Notes: generated by a model not told the origin, from the sequence alone. Positions 35,295-45,090 are shown, numbered from the stretch's first letter. The stretch: DNA of 64,000 bases from Pseudomonadales bacterium (GCA_024234365.1 JACKOK010000002.1:248001-312000), one strand, 5' to 3'. Translations and numbers: made by a program.

Positions 35295-37412
35295 CTAGTC
35301 GCCCAGGCTGAACACATAGACAGCGTTGCCGCTGGAGGGGTACTGGATTTCCGGTGTCACGACAGACGGAACCTGACGTGGGCTGGTGCCGCCCAATGCG
35401 GCCGTCACGGCAATATATTGCTTGCCGTTCACACTGAAGGACAAGGGGTGCCCCTGCACAGAGGTGCCCAGACGGGTTTCCCACAGGATATCGCCGGTGC
35501 GCACATCGAAGGCGCGGAAACGCCGGTCGAGGTCTCCGGCAAAGGCCAGATCGCCAGCGGTCGTCAGTACCCCGGTAATGAACGAGGCGCGCTGCTCGTA
35601 GCTCCACACTTCTTCCATGGTATCGACGTTATAGGCACCCAGCTTGCCGACATTGCCATCGGTACCCGGCATTTCAAAGAAACGCCGGCTGGCGGCGAGA
35701 CCACCGGAACCCGGTGCCAGCTCCACGGCTCTGGCGGCATTTTCAAGACAGGTCTGGCTGAGCGGCGCGACGATGACGCCACTGGGCTCGTGGTAGCTCA
35801 TGGAGTGCCAGTCCTTGCCGCCCGCACTGCTGGGGCAGGCCGAGGTCCACTCGTCGATCTGCGCATTGATGATGTCGTCGCGATAGGTCACGGCGCCCGT
35901 CACCGGGTCAATATGGGTGAAGGCGTTCTGGAACACCGTTTCCTTATAGCCCAGGAATTCGCCGGTCACACGATCGTTCTTCCACAGGATGCCGTATTTG
36001 CCGATGGAGAACACCATCTTGCGGCCATTGCGGTCCACCAGTACGCGCTCAAACACCTCGTCCAGGTCCAGGGCCTCCCCGGGAACGTGCTGGAAGTGCC
36101 AGTTGAGTTGCCCGGTGTTGATGTCCACGGCGATGGTGGAATTGGTATACAGGCCTGCATCGTGGATGGACATGTGACGACTGACGGGTACCCAGGGCTT
36201 GGCCTGGGCGGTTCCCCAATAGGTCAGTTGCAGCTCGGGATCATAACTGCCGGTAATCCAGGTCTCTCCGCCCTTGCGGTAGAGATTGTCCAGGCCGCCC
36301 CAGGTATCGCCGCCCGGGTATTCCGCGTGGGCCACGGTATTGAACTCCCACAGGCGTTCGCCGGTATTGACGTCGTGCGCCGTCATATAGCAGTTCTCGA
36401 CGATATAGGTGGCGCAACCGGCCTGCCCCATGATGATCTTGCCATCGGCGACCAACGGGCCGCTGGAGTTCGAGAAACCCTTGCTGCTGTCGGCAATCAC
36501 GGTTTCCCAGATTTTTTCGCCGGTGCGCGCGTCCAGCGCCATCAGACGCGCATCGGTGGTGGCGTGGATGATCTTGTCGCCGTAGATGGCGATATTGCGC
36601 ATGTCTTCGCGGGTTTCCGAGCCGCCGTGATGCTCCCAGATCAGATCACCCGTGGCGGCATCCAGCGCCTGGATGATATTGCTGGTGTTGATCAGATACA
36701 TGACCCCGTTGTAGACGATGGGGGCGGGCTCCGAGGCGCCCTCGTACATATTCCACACCCATTCCAGCTTCAGGTTCTTGACGTTGTCGCGGTTGACCTG
36801 ATCCAGCGCGCTGTAGCTCCAGGCCTGGTAATTGCCGCGCCACATCAGCCAGTTGGCGGGGTCGGGGTGGCGCATGGCCTCATCGCTCAGTGGCACGAAG
36901 TTCGGCACGGTGCCGGCAACGGTCACCCCTACCGGAGTCTCTGCCTGACGCTGTGCCTGGCGTTGCGGGCTGCTCGCACTGACTGCTGCCGCATTGCCGG
37001 TAGCGGCCGCGATCAGCATGCCGGTGTCCGCATTGAGGGGTTGGGTGCCGGCTGTCGCGCCGTTGGTTTGCAGAATCTGGGCGACGATATTGCCCACGGT
37101 GGCATCGGGCAGCGGGGAGTTGGAACCCGGCGGCATATTGCTCTTGATGTAGCGGAACAGTTCACCGGCACTGCGTCCTCCCCAGCGGGTCATGAAGCCG
37201 GTGCCGGACAGGGTGGGAGCGGTGGGGGTTCCCTGCAAATCCTGTCCGTGACAGGTGGCGCAGGTGCTTTGGTAAAGCCCTGCCCCGGCCGCAGCCTGAA
37301 CAGCGGTGAAGGGGCCCGTGTTCTGGGCCTGGACGGAGCCGGTGGCCAACAGGGCGCCGGCAATGGCAGTGCGAAGAGCAAGTCGAGTAAGGCTGGGTTG
37401 ATAGCGATTCAT
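35295..37412 (-). CDS. PQQ-dependent dehydrogenase fused to an N-terminal cytochrome c domain
   Basis: A 705-residue periplasmic quinohaemoprotein. Signal peptide is 1-29 (ending Val-Gln-Ala-Gln). Residues about 35-120 are a cytochrome c domain with STCATCHGQDLQG and a likely axial Met in NMPPGSNSPLP. After a linker of low complexity (residues 125-165), the PQQ propeller begins (NWLMWRGNYQAWSYSALDQV). Haem is N-terminal, unlike the C-terminal haem of classic type II enzymes. Where relatives have adjacent Cys residues, this protein reads REDMRNIAIYGDKI, so the ring disulfide appears absent. An Asp in IHDAGLYTNST could be the catalytic base. Likely cotranscribed with the CHRD gene, which is upstream of it on this strand. 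Confidence 0.88.
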   Translation of the reverse strand: MNRYQPSLTRLALRTAIAGALLATGSVQAQNTGPFTAVQAAAGAGLYQSTCATCHGQDLQGTPTAPTLSGTGFMTRWGGRSAGELFRYIKSNMPPGSNSPLPDATVGNIVAQILQTNGATAGTQPLNADTGMLIAAATGNAAAVSASSPQRQAQRQAETPVGVTVAGTVPNFVPLSDEAMRHPDPANWLMWRGNYQAWSYSALDQVNRDNVKNLKLEWVWNMYEGASEPAPIVYNGVMYLINTSNIIQALDAATGDLIWEHHGGSETREDMRNIAIYGDKIIHATTDARLMALDARTGEKIWETVIADSSKGFSNSSGPLVADGKIIMGQAGCATYIVENCYMTAHDVNTGERLWEFNTVAHAEYPGGDTWGGLDNLYRKGGETWITGSYDPELQLTYWGTAQAKPWVPVSRHMSIHDAGLYTNSTIAVDINTGQLNWHFQHVPGEALDLDEVFERVLVDRNGRKMVFSIGKYGILWKNDRVTGEFLGYKETVFQNAFTHIDPVTGAVTYRDDIINAQIDEWTSACPSSAGGKDWHSMSYHEPSGVIVAPLSQTCLENAARAVELAPGSGGLAASRRFFEMPGTDGNVGKLGAYNVDTMEEVWSYEQRASFITGVLTTAGDLAFAGDLDRRFRAFDVRTGDILWETRLGTSVQGHPLSFSVNGKQYIAVTAALGGTSPRQVPSVVTPEIQYPSSGNAVYVFSLGD

Positions 37413-37463
37413 AGTCCTACCTGCGTTGTTTGGGTTCGACGTCCGGGCTCGGGCCGGGGGGGG

Positions 37464-37925
37464 TTAATGGGTCAGCCATCCGCGCAGCTCACCCTCGGGG
37501 TTGCCTTCGCTGTGAATCTGCACATAAAGGCTTTCGGCATGCAGGGCGGCGATCTGTTCCGGGCTCAGCGTCAGCGTGCCGTTGATGCTGCCACTGGTGC
37601 CGCTGGTGATGTCCAGGCGCAGAATGACCGGCCCCGGAATGGCCTTGGGCCCCATGTGGATGTGGGCCATGGTGGCGGAGGAGCTCATGCCCTCGAAATG
37701 GCCGCTGACATTCAGGGTGTTGCCATTGAGAATGGCGCGGACCTCGCCCTGGCCGGTGATGGTTTTTACCGTGGCGGCCGTGACGGGCATGGGAGAGAGG
37801 CGGCCGTGCAGGCTGTTCATGGATTGGGCATGGGCACCGGCACCGCTCAGGAGCATCAGCATCAGAAGGGGTATAACGGAAAGGTGGCGGCGCAATACAT
37901 TCAGGGAGTGGCGTGGGGTGAGCAT
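37464..37925 (-). CDS. CHRD-domain secreted protein
   Basis: A 153-residue exported protein with signal peptide (ending Gly-Ala-His-Ala-Gln) and one CHRD domain, first defined in chordin. Visible motifs are ATMAHIHMGPKAIPGPVILR and LYVQIHSEGNPEGELRGW, the usual His-Ile-His and Glu-Gly-Glu-Leu-Arg-Gly endings. Bacterial CHRD proteins have no settled function; they may bind metal through the conserved His. It lies 51 bases upstream of the haem-fused PQQ dehydrogenase on the same strand. Confidence 0.87.
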   Translation of the reverse strand: MLTPRHSLNVLRRHLSVIPLLMLMLLSGAGAHAQSMNSLHGRLSPMPVTAATVKTITGQGEVRAILNGNTLNVSGHFEGMSSSATMAHIHMGPKAIPGPVILRLDITSGTSGSINGTLTLSPEQIAALHAESLYVQIHSEGNPEGELRGWLTH

Positions 37926-38021
37926 GGATGACCTCTCATTCTTGTTATCAGGGCAGCGAACCGCGCTGCGTATCCGGGTTGATTATACCCATGCGTGCCG
38001 CGCGGTCGAGTATCGCTTGCG

Positions 38022-39638
38022 TCAGGGAGCAATCTGTTCCCGTGAGGCCTGGTCCAGAGCCTTGATGAAATAGGCCAGAAAGCGTGCCACCCGCTCCAGG
38101 CCGGGCTCGGAAATCGCCTCCAGCACCTCCCCGCTGGTGTGATACAGCGGGGGCGCCTGCATCAGGGTCACGATGGGTGCCGGGATGTCGCGATAGCCCC
38201 CGCCCTCCCCGCTGGCCATGGTGGAGGTGCCGGATACGAAGTTGGGGCCATAGAGACGGGTGCCGTCCACGAACAGCTGTTCCAGGAAGGGGGAGCCATT
38301 GGTGACGCCTGCCACGATAGGCGCCTCCGCCGCGTCTGCGGTGTACTCGCGGTAACCATCCTCTGCGAGGCTGCGTGCCGGCGACAGATTGCGCTGCGCC
38401 ACATGCTCGATGTTCAGGGTCAGCAGGGTATCGCTCACGATGCCCGGATTCATGCGCACAAAATTGCGTGGGCCGTTCATGCCGGGGGAGTGATGCCCCG
38501 CGCTGGCGACAAAGATCAGGGTGCGTGACAGGCGGTTCTCCGGGCGGGCGAAGTGTCGCGCCAGGGCCAGCTGCACGGCCATGCCATCGCCGTTGTCTCC
38601 CGCGCCGTCGAACCAGGCATCGATGTGTGCGTTGATGATGAAGTTCTCGCTGCTGTCCTTGCCGGGAATGACCCCAATGCCATTCTGTGCAGACAGGGCC
38701 GTAAAGCTGGTCGTCTGCAGCTGCAGCTCGACCTCGAGCTGGCTTTCGGAGCCGGCGGTGGCAGCGCGATCGAAGAGCTGGGTCAGGAAGTGCCCATCGC
38801 GCCCGCCGAGGTTGAAGCAGGGGCCGCCGCAGTTGCTGAAATCGCGTGCGCGTTCATTGCCGGGCAGATCCACGATATTGAGGACGGCAATGGCACCGCG
38901 GCGGAACATCTCCTGCGCATTGGGAACGGCAAGGTCCCGCTCGAACACCATATGGGCCTGCGGGGTGATCTGTTGCACGGCGATTTTGCCGCGCACATCG
39001 ATATGGGAAAGTTCCGCGATGCTGCCCTTGCCAACATAGACGAGCTGGCCGCGCAGGGGGCCATCGGGAATTTCCGAGGGGGACAGCGGCATGGCGGTGT
39101 CCAGGATGATGTCTTCGCTGCCGACACCGAACTCAGGCCTGGACAGCAGGCGTACCTGCCAGGACAGGGGCATCCAGAATGGGGTGTTGCTATCCTGCCG
39201 GAAGCGCTGTATCTCCGTCGCCCGGATGCCGGCCTCGCGGTATTGTTCCACCACCCACTCCACCGTGCGGCTGGCGGAAGGAAAGCCGGAGACCCGACCC
39301 CAGAGCTGGCCCGAGCCAAGCTCCCTGTCCTCTCTGGACTGGAACGAGAACTGCACGATGCGCCTGAGATCCTGCATCAGACGGGCGCCATCGAACTCCT
39401 GCCACTGTTCCTCACCGGGGGGTATCCGGGCGGGGGGAGGCATCCGCTCCCCGAGAATGGCCGGCAGGGCGTGGGCCTGAAATGCGGGCGGTGGCATAAG
39501 GCCGAACCAGGCCTCTGCAAGCGGCTGGGCCAGGCTTGCGCTGCTCATCAACAGGCCGGCAAGGAACAGAGGCAGTCGGCTCAGGTCGAAGCGCCGGCTC
39601 GGTTGCGCCGTTGTGGCCTGCAAAAGGGGAAGTGCCAT
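38022..39638 (-). CDS. M28-family peptidase-like protein with PA domain, atypical metal site
   Basis: A 538-residue exported protein. A signal peptide lies at about residues 18-37, and a protease-associated (PA) domain at about 185-290 (RGKIAVQQITPQAHMVFERD). The M28 fold is seen from INAHIDAWFDGAGDNGDGMA, which supplies the first His and the bridging Asp. The next motif, normally two Glu residues (catalytic base and ligand), reads FVASAGHHSPGMNGPRN here, so the usual Glu pair is replaced by Gly-His. The closing region has a His in APPLYHTSGEVLEAI. It may be an enzyme with altered metal use or an inactive relative. Start at 39638 has GGAG upstream. Confidence 0.8.
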   Translation of the reverse strand: MALPLLQATTAQPSRRFDLSRLPLFLAGLLMSSASLAQPLAEAWFGLMPPPAFQAHALPAILGERMPPPARIPPGEEQWQEFDGARLMQDLRRIVQFSFQSREDRELGSGQLWGRVSGFPSASRTVEWVVEQYREAGIRATEIQRFRQDSNTPFWMPLSWQVRLLSRPEFGVGSEDIILDTAMPLSPSEIPDGPLRGQLVYVGKGSIAELSHIDVRGKIAVQQITPQAHMVFERDLAVPNAQEMFRRGAIAVLNIVDLPGNERARDFSNCGGPCFNLGGRDGHFLTQLFDRAATAGSESQLEVELQLQTTSFTALSAQNGIGVIPGKDSSENFIINAHIDAWFDGAGDNGDGMAVQLALARHFARPENRLSRTLIFVASAGHHSPGMNGPRNFVRMNPGIVSDTLLTLNIEHVAQRNLSPARSLAEDGYREYTADAAEAPIVAGVTNGSPFLEQLFVDGTRLYGPNFVSGTSTMASGEGGGYRDIPAPIVTLMQAPPLYHTSGEVLEAISEPGLERVARFLAYFIKALDQASREQIAP

Positions 39639-39825
39639 GGTGATCTCCGCTTTCTGTTTGTCATTGTTATAGGATTTCGGGAAAATTTTACCAGTGTGCA
39701 AAAAATACCCGAAATATAGGCTGTTATGCACGAACATTGAACGCTTAGGTTAATCTCTATATGATCGGAACTCGTGATTTTTCGACCCGGAACCTGCCGT
39801 GCTTAATCCTACAGGGAATGCCGAG

Positions 39826-42800
39826 ATGCTTCGTCATCTGTCTCTCCCGTTAATCAATAACCCGCTTTGTTGCCGCGCAGCGCGCCTTGGGCTGCAGGTG
39901 CTTGCCCTGCTGTTGCTGTTGTCGCAGGGGATTGTTGGCAGTAGGGTGCTCGCGGTTGAGCTTGAGGACGGCCAGGGCCAGATTGTACCGGGGGCATCCA
40001 TGCGCATCGCGCAGGACGAACGTGCAAACTGGACCCTGGACGAGGCCGTGCAGGCGCTTGCGCGCGATGGGCAGGCCTGGGAATCCCGCGGTTTCCCCAC
40101 ACTGGGCTACTCCGATGCCGCCGTCTGGGCGTCCATAGAGACCACTAACCGCTATCCCAGTGACCAGGTCTGGTTGCTGAAAATGGATTTTCCCACCACC
40201 GACCGGGTGGACTTCTACTACCGGGATGCGGCGGGCAACTGGGTACAGAAGAGTGCCGGGGACACGCTTGCCTTCGATGAGCGTGATGTCAGAAATCATG
40301 CGCTGATTTTCCGCTTCCCGGTGCTGGCCGGTCAGAATCAGACGCTGTACGTGCGTGTGCAGAGCAAAGGTTCCATCCAGCTGCCGATCTATCTGAGCAG
40401 TCTGTCGGATTATCAGCTACAGTCCCAGAACGGCTATTTCTGGATGGGGCTGTATTATGGGCTGCTGCTGATCGTGGCGCTGTACAGCTTCATCATCTGG
40501 CTCACCAGCCGGGACAAGAGCTATCTGTATTATGTGCTGTTTGTCCTCAGTGCGGCACTGTACTCCTTCTCTTTTCAGGGGCTGGCATTCGAGTTTTTGT
40601 GGCCGGATAACCCCTATTGGGCAAACCGCAGCATCATGGCCATTATTGCGCTGGCCTCCGCCTCCGGCCTGATGTTCGTCCGCTCCTTCATCGAACTGAA
40701 AATTTTCCAGAACTTCCTCGACGATCTGCTGCGCTTTGCGGTGTATATCTCCCTTGTCTATGCTGCCCTGTCGCTCGTTCTGCCCTACGAGTACCTGGTG
40801 TGGCTCATGAATGGGGTGGCGCTCCTGGATCTGGTGATCATCAGCTATACCACCTGGGTGGTGGCCAAGCAGGGCTACCGCCCTGCCCAGTTCTTCCTGG
40901 CGGCCTGGTCGGTGCTGTTGGTTGGGCTGGTGCTGGAGCTGGTGCAGCGCATGGGCGTGAATATGCCCCCGGTGGTCAGCTATCACAGCATTCAGTACGC
41001 CATGGCACTCAGCGTCATCATCCTCTCCCTGGGGCTCGGCGATCGCATCAACTCGCTGCTGAAAGAATACACCCTGGTGCAGAGCGATATGATCAAGGCC
41101 AATCAGCTCAAGATCGAGGCCTTGCAGAAGGCCGATGACGTCAAGGAAGAGTTTATTGCCAATGTCTCCCATGAGCTGCGCACCCCCCTGACCGGCATCA
41201 TCGGCCTGTCGGAAATCATTCTGGAGAAGAGTGGCACGACGCTCGATGATTCCGCGCGCGAAAATCTCAATATGATTCGTATCAGCGGTCAGCGTCTGGC
41301 GAATCTGGTGAACGATGTCATTGATTTTTCCGCCATCAAGAACGGACATCTGGAGCTGCACAAGAAGCCGGTGGATCTGAAGAATATCTGCATCCTGGTG
41401 AACAAGATGTGCCGCCCGCTGATCGGTGACAAACCCATTCAGCTGGCGGAGAGTTATCCACCGGAACCGGTACTGGTCATCGGGGACGAGGACCGTCTGC
41501 AGCAGATTCTGTTCAATCTGGTATCCAACGCCATCAAATTTACCCAGAGAGGTTGGGTGGCGGTGTCGATCGAGATTGTGGACATTGACGCGCGCGTCAT
41601 GGTCAAGGACACCGGAATTGGCATTTCCAAGGAGCAGCAGTCACGCATCTTCAACCGTTTTTATCAGGTGGATGCCGCTGCCAGTCGCGAAGAGGGCGGC
41701 ACGGGGCTCGGGCTTGCGATCTCGCAGAAGCTGGTGGAGCTGCACGGCACTGAGATCATTCTTCGCAGTAATCTGGGGGATGGTTCCACCTTTTACTTTG
41801 ACCTGCCTTTGCTGACCGAGAAGGAGCGCATTGCTGCCAGCAAGGCTGGCGCCGCGAAGAAATCCACGGCAGAAACAGACAGGTTGCCAGAGAGTGTTCA
41901 GGGAGCAGCCCCCATCGTGGACCGGCGCAATCGTGGCCCCCGTGAGGAAATCTCGGCGGAATTGCCGGTTTTGCAGACCGGTCGCCGCCGCAATATTCTC
42001 GTGGTGGATGATGAGTACCTGAATGTGCGCATCGTGAAGGAGCACCTCTCGGCGCAGTACGATATCGACAGCGCCCTGAGTGGACACGATGCACTGATGC
42101 TCATGCAGCAGCATAAACCCGATCTGGTGATTCTCGACCTGATGATGCCGATCATGACCGGTTTCGAGTTGTGTCAGCGTATTCGCGAAAAATACAGCAT
42201 GGACGAATTGCCGATCGTGATTCTGACTGCGAAAAATCGTGTGGAAGATCTGGTCAAGGGGCTCAGTCTGGGCGCGAACGATTACATCAGCAAGCCCTTC
42301 AGCAAGGAAGAGCTCAAGGTGCGTGTGGGCAAACAGTTTGAAATGCTGCATCTGCTGGAAGTGCGTCAGGAGAATCAGCGCCTGAACTGGCAATTGCAGA
42401 AATACCAGGAAAGCGAGCGCAAGCTGCGGGAGCGCGAGACACGTTTTGCCCGTATGCTGGACGTAACCGGCGATGCGCTGATCTCCATCGACGACAGTGG
42501 CGATGTGGCCTATATCAATAAGGCAGCGGAAGAGTTGTTGAAGCTGCATGCCGAGGATTTCCAGAATCATCCGCTGAGCGAGCTCGTGCAGCGGCTGGAA
42601 ACGATCTGTACGGGAATCTCCGATATTCTTGGCTTTCCGTTCAAGGAATCGGTTATTTCGCCTGCGGATGAGCCAAGGTATTTCGAGCTGCAGATCCGGC
42701 AGCCGGATGCGGCGCCGGGAACGCAGGAGCGGCTTCGTGCCTGCGTATTGCCATTGAGCCTGGAGCAGGAATTCTATTTGCTGATGTTCGAACGTGAGCC

Positions 42801-43347
42801 TGAGGCGGGTGCCGAGCTTGATGTCAGCAAGATCAAGGATTCGGTGCCGCAACTGATTGACCAGATCAATCGCAATGTGGAGCGCACACAGGTGCTGAGT
42901 GAATATCTTGCGCGTATCACGCCGGAGGATCTGCAGAAGCATCGTCACCTGTTCTCTGATCTGGAAAATGTGGATCGCATCATTCACAGTCTGTCGGGTG
43001 CCGTGGCCAGTGATACCGATGCGGAACAACAGTACCGCGAGGCACTGGTGAAGCTCATGCAGGACTGCCATTACTACTGGCAGAAGGTGACGGGTGAATC
43101 GATTATCGAACTGGCAGAGAAGAGCCGGATCTGGAGTGTAAGCGTGGATAATGGCCGCCTGCGTACGCGCTCCATGAACCGTTATCTCTCCATCGACAAG
43201 CTGCCGAGCAACCCGCGTTGGCGCCAGGTGGCCCGGACTGCTTATTTTGTATTGTCCAAGGTATCCCAGGATCAGGAAGCAAAGGCGGCTCTGGAAAAAT
43301 CCGTTACGCGTCTGCAGGACATCGTCGAGTCCAAGGCCCTGAACTGA
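39826..43347 (+). CDS. Hybrid sensor histidine kinase with 7TMR-DISM sensor, receiver and PAS domains
   Basis: A 1173-residue inner-membrane kinase. Order: signal segment; periplasmic 7TMR-DISMED2 domain (about residues 50-185); seven membrane spans (about 200-395); HisKA with His449 (FIANVSHELRTPLTGIIG); HATPase with FNLVSNAIKFTQ, DTGIGISKEQ and GGTGLGLAISQ; receiver with Asp771 (LVILDLMMPIMTGFELC); a coiled coil; a PAS domain (FARMLDVTGDALISIDDSG); and an unnamed C-terminal domain of about 150 residues containing LPSNPRWRQVARTAYF. No DNA-binding output is present, so a separate partner is needed. ATG at 39826 has AGGGA 8 bases before it; a GTG at 39799 is the alternative. Followed after 15 bases by fghA. 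Confidence 0.9.
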   Translation: MLRHLSLPLINNPLCCRAARLGLQVLALLLLLSQGIVGSRVLAVELEDGQGQIVPGASMRIAQDERANWTLDEAVQALARDGQAWESRGFPTLGYSDAAVWASIETTNRYPSDQVWLLKMDFPTTDRVDFYYRDAAGNWVQKSAGDTLAFDERDVRNHALIFRFPVLAGQNQTLYVRVQSKGSIQLPIYLSSLSDYQLQSQNGYFWMGLYYGLLLIVALYSFIIWLTSRDKSYLYYVLFVLSAALYSFSFQGLAFEFLWPDNPYWANRSIMAIIALASASGLMFVRSFIELKIFQNFLDDLLRFAVYISLVYAALSLVLPYEYLVWLMNGVALLDLVIISYTTWVVAKQGYRPAQFFLAAWSVLLVGLVLELVQRMGVNMPPVVSYHSIQYAMALSVIILSLGLGDRINSLLKEYTLVQSDMIKANQLKIEALQKADDVKEEFIANVSHELRTPLTGIIGLSEIILEKSGTTLDDSARENLNMIRISGQRLANLVNDVIDFSAIKNGHLELHKKPVDLKNICILVNKMCRPLIGDKPIQLAESYPPEPVLVIGDEDRLQQILFNLVSNAIKFTQRGWVAVSIEIVDIDARVMVKDTGIGISKEQQSRIFNRFYQVDAAASREEGGTGLGLAISQKLVELHGTEIILRSNLGDGSTFYFDLPLLTEKERIAASKAGAAKKSTAETDRLPESVQGAAPIVDRRNRGPREEISAELPVLQTGRRRNILVVDDEYLNVRIVKEHLSAQYDIDSALSGHDALMLMQQHKPDLVILDLMMPIMTGFELCQRIREKYSMDELPIVILTAKNRVEDLVKGLSLGANDYISKPFSKEELKVRVGKQFEMLHLLEVRQENQRLNWQLQKYQESERKLRERETRFARMLDVTGDALISIDDSGDVAYINKAAEELLKLHAEDFQNHPLSELVQRLETICTGISDILGFPFKESVISPADEPRYFELQIRQPDAAPGTQERLRACVLPLSLEQEFYLLMFEREPEAGAELDVSKIKDSVPQLIDQINRNVERTQVLSEYLARITPEDLQKHRHLFSDLENVDRIIHSLSGAVASDTDAEQQYREALVKLMQDCHYYWQKVTGESIIELAEKSRIWSVSVDNGRLRTRSMNRYLSIDKLPSNPRWRQVARTAYFVLSKVSQDQEAKAALEKSVTRLQDIVESKALN

Positions 43348-43362
43348 CGGCGAGGAATTTCT

Positions 43363-44202
43363 ATGAACCCTGAAAAAATCGCGACTTCCCGCTGTTACGC
43401 AGGTGAGCAGCGGCGTTATCGACATGAGTCCGACACCCTGTCCTGCAGCATGCAGTTTTCCGTTTTTGTCCCGCCAGGTTTTTCGCCGGACAGCCCCGTG
43501 CTGTACTGGCTGTCCGGCCTGACCAGTACCGACGAGAATTTTGCACAGAAGGCGGGTGCCCAGCGTATTGCCGCGCAGCTGGGGCTGGTGATCGTGATGC
43601 CGGATACCAGCCCTCGTGGCGAGGGAGTGGCGGATGATCCCGAGGGGGCCTACGATCTGGGACTTGGCGCGGGTTTTTATATCAATGCCACCCAGGAACC
43701 CTGGCGTCGTCATTACCGGATGTACGATTACATCGTGGACGAATTGCCCACGCTGGCCGAGAAGACACTTGGACTTACGCATTCCCGACGAGCCATCAGC
43801 GGGCATTCCATGGGCGGGCATGGTGCGCTGATGATCGCCCTGCGCAACCCGGAGCGTTATCGCAGTGTTTCGGCATTTGCTCCCATCGTGGCACCCATGT
43901 CATGCCCCTGGGGGAGAAAGGCCTTTTCCCATTACCTGGGGGGCGATGAGACGCAATGGGCCCAATACGATGCCACGCAGTTGCTCGCCTCCAACCCGTT
44001 GCCTGTTCCCATGCTGCTGGATCAGGGAGACGCAGACGAATTCCTGCGTGAACAACTGCAGCCAGAACGCTTTGTGCATGCTGCAAAAACCTGCAACTAT
44101 CCGCTGGATTATCGTGTACGCGCAGGCTACGACCACAGCTATTACTATATTGCGAGTTTCATCGAGGAACATCTGCGTTTTCACGCGCAGCATCTTCGCT
44201 GA
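43363..44202 (+). CDS. fghA: S-formylglutathione hydrolase
   Basis: A 279-residue esterase-D-type serine hydrolase that splits S-formylglutathione to formate and glutathione, the last step of glutathione-linked formaldehyde removal. The nucleophile elbow is GHSMGGHGALM with Ser149. Acid and base are in DQGDADEF and YDHSYYYIASF. YWLSGLTSTDENF is the usual N-terminal oxyanion motif. The partner dehydrogenase AdhC is not in the window. It lies 15 bases after the hybrid kinase gene, so the two are probably cotranscribed. Confidence 0.94.
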   Translation: MNPEKIATSRCYAGEQRRYRHESDTLSCSMQFSVFVPPGFSPDSPVLYWLSGLTSTDENFAQKAGAQRIAAQLGLVIVMPDTSPRGEGVADDPEGAYDLGLGAGFYINATQEPWRRHYRMYDYIVDELPTLAEKTLGLTHSRRAISGHSMGGHGALMIALRNPERYRSVSAFAPIVAPMSCPWGRKAFSHYLGGDETQWAQYDATQLLASNPLPVPMLLDQGDADEFLREQLQPERFVHAAKTCNYPLDYRVRAGYDHSYYYIASFIEEHLRFHAQHLR

Positions 44203-44232
44203 TCTGAAACGATCCAGCCTTGGGGGTGCCCC

Positions 44233-45087
44233 ATGTCATTGTTGATTGCTCCGCGTGTTCACGACATCGGTTTCAGCGTGCGTAGGCTGCTGCCCTCCCG
44301 TGCCTGTCAGCGGGTCGGCCCGTTCATCTTTGTCGATCACATGGGGCCCGCCCGCTTCGAGAAACACAGCACGGCCGGAGATGTGCGGCAACACCCCCAT
44401 ATCGGCCTGGCAACAGTGACCTATCTTTTTACTGGCGCAATGATGCACCGCGACAGTCTCGGCAGCCTGCAGCGCATTGAGCCCGGTGCCATCAACCTGA
44501 TGACGGCGGGCCGCGGTATCGTGCACTCGGAGCGTATTCCGGAGGATGTGCGAGAGGCGCAGGAGGCGGTACAGGGCATTCAGACCTGGCTGGCGCTGCC
44601 CCTGGAAGACGAACAGATTGCGCCGATGTTTGAGCACTACCCTGCGGACGCGATCCCCGGCAGTCAGGTCAACGGTGGGCAACTGCGTGTTCTCATCGGC
44701 CGTCTTGAGGGGCTGGAGTCACCCGTGAAGACCTGTTCCACAACGACCTACCTGGAGCTGCAACTGGATCCGGAAGGGGTGTTTGAGCTGACATTGGCGG
44801 GCCAGGAACTGGCGGTGTATCTGGTTCAGGGTGGTGTGCAGGTCAATGGCGAGCATGTTCCGGAGCACCATCTGCTGGTGGCGGGTGACAGCCTGCGTCT
44901 GCAGGCCGGGGCACAGGGATGCCGGGCGATGATCCTGGGCGGAGAGCCACTGGAGGGCAAGCGCTTCATGCACTGGAATTTTGTTGCCTCCAGCACACAG
45001 CGTCTGAAGCAGGCGGCCAGTGACTGGGAAGCCGGGCGTTTCACTGCGGTGCCCGGGGAAACAGAGTTCATTCCCCTTCCCGACTGA
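44233..45087 (+). CDS. Pirin-family bicupin protein (paralogue 2)
   Basis: A 284-residue pirin with RVGPFIFVDHMGPARF at the start of the first cupin, the ligand motif DVRQHPHIGLATVTYLFTG and INLMTAGRGIVHSERIP. The C-terminal cupin ends EPLEGKRFMHWNFVASS. It is of a different subgroup from the pirin at 32564-33400, judging by these motifs. It follows fghA after 30 bases with GGGGG before the ATG. Enzyme activity is not known. Confidence 0.9.
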   Translation: MSLLIAPRVHDIGFSVRRLLPSRACQRVGPFIFVDHMGPARFEKHSTAGDVRQHPHIGLATVTYLFTGAMMHRDSLGSLQRIEPGAINLMTAGRGIVHSERIPEDVREAQEAVQGIQTWLALPLEDEQIAPMFEHYPADAIPGSQVNGGQLRVLIGRLEGLESPVKTCSTTTYLELQLDPEGVFELTLAGQELAVYLVQGGVQVNGEHVPEHHLLVAGDSLRLQAGAQGCRAMILGGEPLEGKRFMHWNFVASSTQRLKQAASDWEAGRFTAVPGETEFIPLPD

Positions 45088-45090
45088 CGC

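Noticed and set aside
35418..37931. Plus-strand open frame of 837 codons opposite the PQQ dehydrogenase and CHRD genes
   Set aside because: Spans two confidently identified minus-strand genes, has no recognisable domain and a composition typical of an antisense frame.
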